Origin: Chloroflexota bacterium
GTDB taxonomy: Bacteria > Chloroflexota > Dehalococcoidia > Dehalococcoidales > JAUYDJ01
Reading direction: 5' to 3'
DNA length: 6,267 nt
Assembly (NCBI GenBank): GCA_030690025.1
Contig: JAUYDJ010000249.1
Span: forward strand, 1-6,267
Numbering within the stretch: the first letter of the stretch is position 1; every line of letters starts with the position of its first letter. A model generated the notes under the pieces. That model was not told the origin of the DNA. It saw nothing but the letters and a program-made list of their open reading frames with translations, and searched no databases. Shown here piece by piece: positions 1 to 5,090 of this stretch. The translations under genes were made by a program, and so were the position numbers.

Positions 1-344
1 AACCGCAGTGCCCAGTCTCGGACATAGGACTGGTTCAAAGCATTTTGGCTTTGCGCTTGTTCTTGCCCAGAGTCGGTATTACCATATCGACGCGGGAAAG
101 CGCCCAGCTTAGGGACAATTTGATTAAGCTGGGTGTCACCAAGATGTCTGCCGGCTCTTCGACCGCTATCGGAGGACATACCGATGCTATAGATGGCATC
201 GGGCAATTCGAAATCTCGGATAAACGTACCGTGGCGGATATACGAACCGCTATATCTAACTACGGGTACAAACCGGTCCTGAAAGACTGGCATGACCTGA
301 ATATGGGAGGGAAAACGTATGATGCAACCACGCCAATTTCCTGA
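1..344 (+). CDS. thiH: 2-iminoacetate synthase ThiH, C-terminal part (5' partial)
   Basis: ThiH is a radical SAM enzyme that cleaves tyrosine to dehydroglycine (2-iminoacetate) for the thiazole half of thiamine, working with ThiG and ThiS. The frame is open from the left edge (first full codon at position 3), so the N-terminal radical SAM barrel with its CX3CX2C cluster lies outside the window. About 113 residues are visible. They match the ThiH C-terminal region: the strand LPRVGITISTRES, then KLGVTKMSAGSSTAIGGH, an IGQFEISD segment, and the closing KPVLKDWHDL, which corresponds to the PVWKDWD end of E. coli ThiH. A tail of about 13 residues follows that motif and runs into the thiE start, giving a 26-bp overlap. 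The TTG at 45 is internal, not a real start. ThiH normally occurs in anaerobes and facultative organisms. The family call is firm; the completeness of the gene cannot be judged. Confidence 0.9.
   Translation, partial: PQCPVSDIGLVQSILALRLFLPRVGITISTRESAQLRDNLIKLGVTKMSAGSSTAIGGHTDAIDGIGQFEISDKRTVADIRTAISNYGYKPVLKDWHDLNMGGKTYDATTPIS
305..311 (+). promoter_or_regulatory. Ribosome binding site of thiE
   Basis: GGGAGGG lies 7 nt before the ATG at 319, inside the end of thiH. It supports the first of two consecutive ATG codons as the thiE start (the second, at 322, would have a 10-nt spacer) and shows that thiE has its own ribosome entry despite the overlap. Confidence 0.7.
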
Positions 345-972
345 TAGCGATATTTACTGTATCACCGCCAGTCAGTATTCCCTGGGCCGCTCAAATTCAG
401 AAATAGTGCGCCAGATACTGGAAGCCGGTATCAGGATTGTCCAGTACCGGGAAAAAGACTTCCCGATGCGCCAAAAATATCAGGAATGCTTAGCCATTAG
501 AGATTTGACTGCCAGATATAATGCTTGCTTTATTATCAATGACGATGTTCACCTCGCTTTGGCGGTTGAATCGGACGGAGTTCATGTGGGACAGGATGAC
601 CTTCCGGTAGAAAAGGTCAGGGAACTTGTTGGCGACAAAATGCTGATTGGTCTTTCCACCCATTCACCAGCGCAAGCAGATGGAGCGGTTAAATCAGGGG
701 TAGCCGATTACATCGGAGTTGGTCCCTTATATCAAACCTTCACCAAGAAAGACGTTCAGCCACCGGTGGGACTCGGATACCTGGATTATGTGGTTAGCCA
801 CCACCGGATACCTTTTGTGGCAATCGGCGGTATCAAAGAGAATAATGTGGCGGAAGTTATCCAGCATGGTGCTAGGTGTGTCTGTTTGGTGACTGAAATT
901 GTGGGCGCTCCAAGTATCGCAACCAAGATTCAAGCTATTCGAAAACAATTACGTAAAGCCGGAGAACTGTGA
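319..972 (+). CDS. thiE: Thiamine phosphate synthase ThiE
   Basis: ThiE is a cytoplasmic TIM-barrel enzyme that joins hydroxymethylpyrimidine diphosphate to the thiazole phosphate to make thiamine phosphate. The 217 residues are a normal length, and the family motifs appear in order: VQYREKD at 41-47 (diphosphate contacts), FIINDDVHLAL at 71-81 with the Asn-Asp-Asp metal/diphosphate site, GVHVGQDDLP at 87-96, IGLSTHS at 110-116, YIGVGPLYQTFTKKD at 131-145 with the Thr and Lys of the active-site loop, and VAIGGI at 167-172 for the thiazole phosphate. No key residue appears to be missing. It overlaps thiH by 26 bp and is presumably co-transcribed and translationally coupled with it. No gene follows on this strand, so thiE appears to be the last gene of the thiamine operon. 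No riboswitch is visible here; any TPP riboswitch would lie upstream of the window. Confidence 0.96.
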   Translation: MMQPRQFPDSDIYCITASQYSLGRSNSEIVRQILEAGIRIVQYREKDFPMRQKYQECLAIRDLTARYNACFIINDDVHLALAVESDGVHVGQDDLPVEKVRELVGDKMLIGLSTHSPAQADGAVKSGVADYIGVGPLYQTFTKKDVQPPVGLGYLDYVVSHHRIPFVAIGGIKENNVAEVIQHGARCVCLVTEIVGAPSIATKIQAIRKQLRKAGEL

Positions 973-1089
973 ATTGGCACAATCAAGGGAACCTTTTTTC
1001 AATCTAAGAAACAGATATTCCAGTGTAGTGTCTCATATATGGGCTTGCAATGGTGCTTCGAGGGATCCTACCTGCGAACCCCAGTCTCT

Positions 1090-1125
1090 CCCTCACTCCA
1101 ATCTTCTCCCACAGGGAGAGAAGGC
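1090..1125. repeat. Short C-rich hairpin repeat of dispersed type
   Basis: A C-rich strand (CCCTCACTCCAATC) leads into TCTCCC-ACA-GGGAGA, a perfect 6-bp stem at 1105-1110 and 1114-1119 that can be lengthened with a 2-nt bulge (CTTCTCCC against GGGAGAGAAG). From general knowledge, it resembles the CCCTCACCC...TCTCCC...GGGAGA palindromes scattered between genes in many environmental genomes. No T-run follows, so it is not a typical terminator. The repeat-family assignment rests on likeness only, since one copy is seen here. Confidence 0.45.
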
Positions 1126-1232
1126 AGACCCGGCGGCCACATAGGACGCTGGGCTATTGTAAACCCATTTAGCAGACATACGACTAGATGTAGGGGATTG
1201 CTGGGATCAAGTGTCTTGACTGACTAGATTAT

Positions 1233-1327
1233 CGATTCCATGATAATGTTGCATTATGCGGCGTTATTGATTGGAATCCATACCCTTAATCTAAAGAAAA
1301 AGGCATTGTAATGTTATTATGGAATCG
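1233..1327. repeat. AT-rich imperfect inverted repeat of about 95 bp
   Basis: The outer arms are CGATTCCATGATAA at 1233-1246 and TTATTATGGAATCG at 1314-1327, complementary at 13 of 14 positions. Weaker pairing continues inward, and several of the differences are transitions that would still pair as G-U in RNA. A third copy of the arm core (TTGGAATCCA at 1271-1280) lies in the middle. There is no coding potential. It could be a small non-autonomous element or the relic of one; no transposase is present nearby. Confidence 0.5.
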
Positions 1328-1332
1328 CCCTA

Positions 1333-1477
1333 CTAGTGCTTAGTGGCAATAATAGACGCTATGATCGAGATTCTTCGCTACACTCAGAATGACGCAAATT
1401 CAGCTGTCACCCTGAGCGTAGCGAGTGGTCTAGCCGGCAACGGCATCATTACGCTGATTTCTGCAGCTAAGCACTAG
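1333..1477. repeat. Nested palindromic (MITE-like) element of 145 bp
   Basis: The ends form a perfect 11-bp inverted repeat, CTAGTGCTTAG at 1333-1343 and CTAAGCACTAG at 1467-1477, with scattered further pairing just inside (ATGAT against ATCAT, for example). Within it lies a second inverted repeat: 1368-1393 against 1406-1431, complementary at 19 of 26 positions. The inner arms carry the TTCGCT...CTCAGAATGAC and GTCACCCTGAGCG...GCGA words that I recognise as a palindromic repeat dispersed in many bacterial genomes. There is no open frame inside. The right terminal repeat includes the TAG stop codon (1474-1476) of the minus-strand methyltransferase gene. The classification as a miniature element is an inference from the structure. 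Confidence 0.6.
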
Positions 1478-2127
1478 ATTCCTCGTTTACCGCTGCTCAT
1501 GGCGATAAAGCCGGCTGATTTTCGATAGCCAGGAACGGAGCTTTCCTGACGATAAGTGCTTCGCCCTGGTGGCTGGAAGAGAACAGAGCGATACTCCGGT
1601 GAGTTGAATCCGGATAGGCGCAGCAAGTTCTCCACCTCGTCTTTGAAGAAGAATCTGGCCCTACTGTATATGGGATGCCCCTCTTCTCCTTTCCTGGCAT
1701 AATACTCTGCCCAAGGGCTGCTCCTGAGTATTAGACCAAGCACAAGCCCCCCCTCAGGTATAAGCACTCTCGACGTTTCCTGAATAACCCTTAACGGATC
1801 AGCCACGAAACAAAGGGTGAGCGCGGTAAGGACGCCTCCGAAGCTCCCATCTGGAAACGGGAGTTTTTCACCATTGGCTATCCACACATTGATGCCTCTA
1901 GATTTTACCTTTTCCAGAAGGACGGGGGATGGGTCAACTCCATATTCTATCCCAAGAACCCGGGCAAACCGTCCTGAGCCTACACCTACCTCCAGATAAG
2001 GACGGGGATAACTGTGAAGAAGGGGACGCAGGCACTCCACCTCCAGGGCGTAGATGGACTTACCTGGTTCGCTATCGTACCATGCGTCATATTCAGCGGC
2101 ATGAGTGTCAAAGGCGTGGTATGTCAT
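1474..2127 (-). CDS. Class I SAM-dependent methyltransferase (substrate unknown)
   Basis: A 217-residue soluble protein with the seven-strand methyltransferase fold of the Methyltransf_11/UbiE-like type. Motif I is YLEVGVGSGR at 44-53. The acidic residue ending strand 2 is Asp65 in GVDPS. LPFPDGSFGGVL at 89-100 is the motif II region, and LIPEGGLVLGL at 122-132 is the post-motif III strand. The protein ends soon after the last strand (GFIAM at 206-210), so the fold is complete. The final residues and the TAG stop abut or lie inside the terminal repeat of the palindromic element at 1333-1477, so the original end may have been altered. The ATG at 2127 has an AGAGG about 8 nt upstream. It begins 11 bp after the membrane-protein gene and is the last gene of the minus-strand cluster. 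Nothing in the sequence identifies the methyl acceptor. Confidence 0.85.
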   Translation of the reverse strand: MTYHAFDTHAAEYDAWYDSEPGKSIYALEVECLRPLLHSYPRPYLEVGVGSGRFARVLGIEYGVDPSPVLLEKVKSRGINVWIANGEKLPFPDGSFGGVLTALTLCFVADPLRVIQETSRVLIPEGGLVLGLILRSSPWAEYYARKGEEGHPIYSRARFFFKDEVENLLRLSGFNSPEYRSVLFQPPGRSTYRQESSVPGYRKSAGFIAMSSGKRGI

Positions 2128-2138
2128 CGGGATGACCT

Positions 2139-2729
2139 CTACATCCAGCCCAGTGGCACCGGCTTACGGTAGACCCTCCAGGCGTAAAGAGCGGCGATAG
2201 CCACCAGGCCGAGGGCAAGATAGAAGTTATAGAAAAAGGTTGCCCGCACGCCCATGATTAATGCCGTCAGCACCAGGAAAAGGCAGATACCAGAGAGCCT
2301 CTTTCGCCGCGAGCGCAAAGCCTTAATTTGCGGAGCTATCCCCTCGGGGACCGGGGCGTCTGGCTTCACCTGATTCATCAGGGATTCTATCCGTGGTTGC
2401 ACGGAAAAATGTATATGGGAAAGCAAGCTTACCAGAATGGCCAGCGCTACCCACTTGATGACCATGGTGGGGTCTGTAAGCAGCAGAACCCAGTTTCCTC
2501 CCCGAGTGATATAAAACAGCCCCAGCCCGCTGGCCAGCATAGTCCCCTGGAAAATGAAGCATCTCACCGCGTTGTTGCGGATGATGTTCTCCATGTAGCG
2601 GTCGGTGAAGTAGCCCAGGGGTGCGCCGAAACGCGCCCGCTCGTTAACGATGACCAGCATGTAAAATGGGGCCGCCATCAGTAACGTTGATAACAGATGA
2701 ACTACTAAAAGAAAAGCCCTTAACTCCAT
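2139..2729 (-). CDS. Five-helix integral membrane protein, function unknown
   Basis: A 196-residue protein from the ATG at 2729. This start is preferred to the upstream ATG at 2786 because AGGAGG lies 9 nt before it, and because the longer version adds 19 polar residues before the first helix. Hydrophobic segments lie near residues 5-28, 54-75, 86-108, 146-166 and 168-186. A polar loop at 112-145 ends in the basic stretch RSRRKR, which probably faces the cytoplasm. His11 sits in helix 1, and His105 and His107 lie at the end of helix 3 (SHIHF). This arrangement recalls CopD/DUF2269-like membrane proteins with possible haem or metal ligands, but I cannot assign a family with confidence. It lies 37 bp after the cysteine desulfurase gene and 11 bp before a methyltransferase gene, apparently within one operon. 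Confidence 0.78.
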   Translation of the reverse strand: MELRAFLLVVHLLSTLLMAAPFYMLVIVNERARFGAPLGYFTDRYMENIIRNNAVRCFIFQGTMLASGLGLFYITRGGNWVLLLTDPTMVIKWVALAILVSLLSHIHFSVQPRIESLMNQVKPDAPVPEGIAPQIKALRSRRKRLSGICLFLVLTALIMGVRATFFYNFYLALGLVAIAALYAWRVYRKPVPLGWM

Positions 2730-2738
2730 AAATGATTC

Positions 2739-2744
2739 CCTCCT
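2739..2744 (-). promoter_or_regulatory. Ribosome binding site deciding the membrane-protein start
   Basis: Read on the minus strand this is AGGAGG, 9 nt before the ATG at 2729. It fixes the start within the longer open frame that begins at 2786, just before the end of the cysteine desulfurase gene. Confidence 0.75.
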
Positions 2745-2766
2745 CTTGACAGAATGAGTACCCGCT

Positions 2767-3921
2767 CTAACCAGTTTTGACGGCAAAATTGCTGGCCCGC
2801 TCCACGATGAGCTTACCGGCGGTGTTAATATCTTCGGCGGTGCTCCAGCGCCCCAGCGTCAGGCGCAGCGCTCCGAGGGCCCACTCCCGGCCCAGTCCCA
2901 TCTCCAGAAGCACGCCGGATGGTTCGGTAGAGCCGGCGTGGCAGGCCGCGCCGGTGGAAGCGGCTATTTCCGGAATCAGGCGGAGTAACTCCTCTCCTAC
3001 CACGCCGCGAACACTGATGTTGAGAGTATTGGGCAGCCTTCGCTCCGGATGTCCGTTCAGGCGAACGTTATTCTTACCCAGGCCGGACTCGATTAAGCTG
3101 TGAAGCCTGTCCCTCAACAGCTTGATGTCTTTCTGGTAACCGGGCAGCGAGTTTCTGGCGATTTCACAAGCGGCGCCCAGCCCCGCAATATAAGGCACGT
3201 TCTCGGTGCCCGCCCTCCTGCCGCTCTCCTGCCCGGCGCCATGGAGAAAGGAGTCAATCTTAGAGCCTTTTCTGATGTAGAGCGCTCCGATTCCCTTGGG
3301 CGCGTAAAGCTTGTGCCCGGCGATGGTCAGCAGGTCAACGTGAAGACTATCAACATTGACGAGAATCTTACCGCAGGACTGGGCGGCGTCGGTATGGAAC
3401 AAGACTCCTCTTTCCCGTGCAATCCTACCGATTTCCTCGATGGGCTCAACCGTGCCCACCTCGTTGTTGGCGTGCATGACGGTAATCAGGACGGTGTCCC
3501 CGGTGATAGAGCGGCGGACGTCGTCATGGTTTACTAGTCCATACACGTCCACCGGTAGATAGGTAACTGTAAAGCCCAGTCTCTGCTCCAGGTACCGGCA
3601 GGGATTCAATACCGCCGGGTGCTCGACGCGGGAGGTAATGATGTGTCTCCCCCGCTCACTATTAGCCAGCGCGGTGCCGATGATAGACTGGTTATTGCTC
3701 TCGCTGCCGCCGCTGGTAAAGACGATTTCTTCGGGTGCTGCTCCGATGAGAGCGGCGACCTGCGCCCTGGCCTTTTCCACCGCCTCTTTCGCCTGCTGAC
3801 CGTAGATGTAACCGGAAGAAGCGTTGCCGAAGCGCTCCCCCAGGTAGGGAAGCATGGCATCCCTGACGCTTGGGTCGATGGGCGTGGTGGCATTATAGTC
3901 AAGATATATGGGGTTGCTCAT
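2767..3921 (-). CDS. NifS/IscS-type cysteine desulfurase, selenocysteine lyase-like
   Basis: This is a cytosolic PLP enzyme (aminotransferase class V) that takes sulfur from cysteine, or selenium from selenocysteine, and leaves alanine. Its 384 residues are typical. Visible motifs: YLDYNATTPIDP at 6-17, FTSGGSESNN at 68-77 (phosphate binding), EHPAVL at 100-105 with the His that stacks on PLP, HANNEVGT at 150-157, HTDAAQ at 176-181 with Asp178 for the pyridine nitrogen, the Schiff-base Lys204 in GHK, and RRAGTENVPYIAGLGAA at 235-251. The catalytic Cys327 sits in GAACHAGSTEPSGVLLEMG. That GAACH context resembles human selenocysteine lyase more than IscS (SSGSACTS), so substrate preference is open. 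The start follows the lipoprotein gene by 20 bp, with only a weak GAGAG-type ribosome site. No iscU or fdx-type assembly partner is adjacent, which argues against a housekeeping isc operon. Confidence 0.93.
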   Translation of the reverse strand: MSNPIYLDYNATTPIDPSVRDAMLPYLGERFGNASSGYIYGQQAKEAVEKARAQVAALIGAAPEEIVFTSGGSESNNQSIIGTALANSERGRHIITSRVEHPAVLNPCRYLEQRLGFTVTYLPVDVYGLVNHDDVRRSITGDTVLITVMHANNEVGTVEPIEEIGRIARERGVLFHTDAAQSCGKILVNVDSLHVDLLTIAGHKLYAPKGIGALYIRKGSKIDSFLHGAGQESGRRAGTENVPYIAGLGAACEIARNSLPGYQKDIKLLRDRLHSLIESGLGKNNVRLNGHPERRLPNTLNISVRGVVGEELLRLIPEIAASTGAACHAGSTEPSGVLLEMGLGREWALGALRLTLGRWSTAEDINTAGKLIVERASNFAVKTG

Positions 3922-3941
3922 ACAACTCTCAACCTATCGTT

Positions 3942-4661
3942 TTACTCGAACTCCTTCATTCCGATGAAGGGGCCATGCCAGCTATGATACCAGACCGCTC
4001 CGGTGTAGCCATTAATGCTAAGCATACCCTCAAGCTGTCCGCTTTTCAAGGTGTGCAGGGTATAGTAGCCATAGAAAGCATCGGCTTCAGCCACTCCAAC
4101 GCCGGGCAGATTAACCCCCAGCCACTTCTGAGCCAGGTCCTCGGCTTGCTTGGGGGTTACGGGCATGTCGGCGGTAGGTTGGCCGCCGTAGGAATTACCC
4201 ATCATCCGACTCATCATCCCGTACTTTGTGTTCCACATCATGTTGGGTCCGTATTCCGGGTAAACCTGTCCGGTATACTTATCAACGAGCATCTCAGTGG
4301 CATGAATACCAGTATCCTTTTCTTCGACTTCAGCGTAGAAATTCTGGGAGAACTCCATGACTTCAGCCAGAACCAGATTCCCGCCGTAAGTGCTCAGGTA
4401 ACGACGCACGGCGTCAGCCGCCTGCTCGATTGTCAGCAGTTTGACGCTGGAGTTGGGGCTGTTCCAGTTCCCTCCCGTTGTGCCGCCACGCGGCCCGCCC
4501 CCTCCCATCATGCCGCTACCTGGCCCGCCACCCATCATCCCACCGCCAGTCCCGAATGGTTGCTGATAGCCTGGCGGTCCAAACGGGAAAGGGACACAGG
4601 CAGCAAGAACCAATAAGATTACCAGGGCTAACGTTATACCCAGTATATGCAGTTTCCTCAT
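3942..4661 (-). CDS. Met/Gly-rich lipoprotein with two PepSY-like repeats
   Basis: A 239-residue predicted lipoprotein. A hydrophobic signal at 7-21 ends in the lipobox L19-A20-A21-C22, so the mature protein would be lipid-anchored at Cys22 outside the cytoplasmic membrane. Residues 23-70 are a flexible Gly/Pro/Met linker with MMGGG and MMGGGG clusters. Two related domains follow, about 76-138 and 168-230. Each begins with a T-x-x-Q-A helix (LTIEQAADAVRRYL, VTPKQAEDLAQKWL) and ends with a strand and YTG turn (DKYTGQVYPEYG, NGYTGAVWYHSWHG), as in PepSY-type domains. Between them lies a second Met-rich stretch with MMW, MMSRMM. GGAGG about 6-7 nt before the ATG supports the start. It follows the SHOCT gene by 35 bp. 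Met clusters and terminal His residues make copper or another soft metal plausible, but this is inference. Confidence 0.85.
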   Translation of the reverse strand: MRKLHILGITLALVILLVLAACVPFPFGPPGYQQPFGTGGGMMGGGPGSGMMGGGGPRGGTTGGNWNSPNSSVKLLTIEQAADAVRRYLSTYGGNLVLAEVMEFSQNFYAEVEEKDTGIHATEMLVDKYTGQVYPEYGPNMMWNTKYGMMSRMMGNSYGGQPTADMPVTPKQAEDLAQKWLGVNLPGVGVAEADAFYGYYTLHTLKSGQLEGMLSINGYTGAVWYHSWHGPFIGMKEFE

Positions 4662-4670
4662 TCCCCACCT

Positions 4671-4683
4671 CCAACATAGTTGG
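4671..4683 (-). promoter_or_regulatory. Small hairpin touching the lipoprotein ribosome site
   Basis: The transcript reads CCAAC-UAU-GUUGG directly before AGG, so the right arm of this 5-bp stem contains the first GG of the Shine-Dalgarno GGAGG. It could modulate translation of the lipoprotein relative to its operon neighbours. The stem is short and could be chance. Confidence 0.3.
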
Positions 4684-4696
4684 TTTCCACGCTAGT

Positions 4697-5050
4697 TTAC
4701 ATTAAGTCTTTTTTCTTCTGTTCGTATTCTTCTTTGCTGATTTCACCCTGGGCATACCGCTTCTTAAGCACGTCCAGAGCCGAGTCTGTCCCAGTATGAT
4801 ATCCGGTGTTGCCGGGCGAAGTGGTGCCGCGTACCAGCGCCACAATGCCCCAGATTACCAGCCCCCAGAAGAAAATCATGCCTAATCCCATGAAACCTCC
4901 CCACCCAAAGCCGCCCATCATTCCTGGTCCCATCATGCCCCAGCCACCACCCTGCCAGCCCGAAAGGCCTCCCCAGACCAGTGGTACCACGATTAGAATC
5001 GCCAGGACAATGCCACCGATAATAAGTGCTGTCTTTGTATTTTTATTCAT
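4697..5050 (-). CDS. SHOCT-domain membrane protein with Gly/Met/Trp-rich segment
   Basis: A 117-residue protein with a short basic N-terminus, a first hydrophobic helix at about 8-28, a Gly/Met/Trp-rich stretch at 29-55 (GGGWGMMGPGMMGGFGWGG), a second helix at about 56-74, and a linker. It ends in a SHOCT module at about 91-116 (ALDVLKKRYAQGEISKEEYEQKKKDL), a short C-terminal helical hairpin thought to mediate oligomerisation. The Met-rich tract would lie next to the membrane between the helices. The start is secured by AAGGAGG 5 nt before the ATG. It sits 40 bp after a methyltransferase gene and 35 bp before the lipoprotein gene, whose linker has the same MMGG words, so the two products may act together. 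Proteins of this type are common near metal-handling genes, but no specific function can be assigned. Confidence 0.87.
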   Translation of the reverse strand: MNKNTKTALIIGGIVLAILIVVPLVWGGLSGWQGGGWGMMGPGMMGGFGWGGFMGLGMIFFWGLVIWGIVALVRGTTSPGNTGYHTGTDSALDVLKKRYAQGEISKEEYEQKKKDLM

Positions 5051-5090
5051 AACCTCCTCCTTCCAACAAGTTTAGCTGCTGATTGTTTTG

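Larger units (their letters stand above)
973..1473. other. Convergent spacer of about 500 bp with palindromic repeats, no supported gene
   Basis: This stretch lies between the 3' ends of thiE (plus strand) and a methyltransferase gene (minus strand). Small open frames cross it (about 899-1144 and 1039-1227), but they lack ribosome sites and recognisable protein character. Its content is repetitive: a short hairpin repeat near 1090-1125, an AT-rich inverted repeat at 1233-1327, and a nested palindromic element at 1333-1477. The word ACTAGAT recurs at 1183, 1223 and 1473. No tRNA, CRISPR or other known RNA gene was recognised. The nested hairpins may help end transcription arriving from both sides, but none is a classical GC stem followed by a T-run. 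Confidence 0.7.

Noticed and set aside
985..999. Possible thiE terminator, AAGG-GAA-CCTT followed by Ts
   Set aside because: The stem is only 4 bp, so the T-run alone does not make a credible intrinsic terminator.
899..1227. Two small plus-strand frames (899-1144 and 1039-1227) running into the spacer
   Set aside because: One starts inside thiE, neither has a ribosome site, and both are translated from repeat-like, low-complexity DNA.
973..1473. CRISPR array or tRNA in the spacer
   Set aside because: The repeats are inverted and unique pairs, not regularly spaced direct repeats, and no cloverleaf with T-loop and acceptor stem could be drawn.
2730..2786. Upstream ATG at 2786 for the membrane protein
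   Set aside because: It overlaps the desulfurase end, adds a polar extension before helix 1, and the strong AGGAGG fits the ATG at 2729.
3100..3537. Open frame of 145 codons on the plus strand
   Set aside because: Fully antisense to the catalytic core of the cysteine desulfurase, with no domain signature.
3870..4616. Open frame of 248 codons on the plus strand
   Set aside because: It lies antisense to the lipoprotein and desulfurase genes, which have a lipobox, domains and catalytic motifs. Its His/Pro/Thr-rich product is what reverse reading of Gly/Met-rich codons gives, and it has no family motif.
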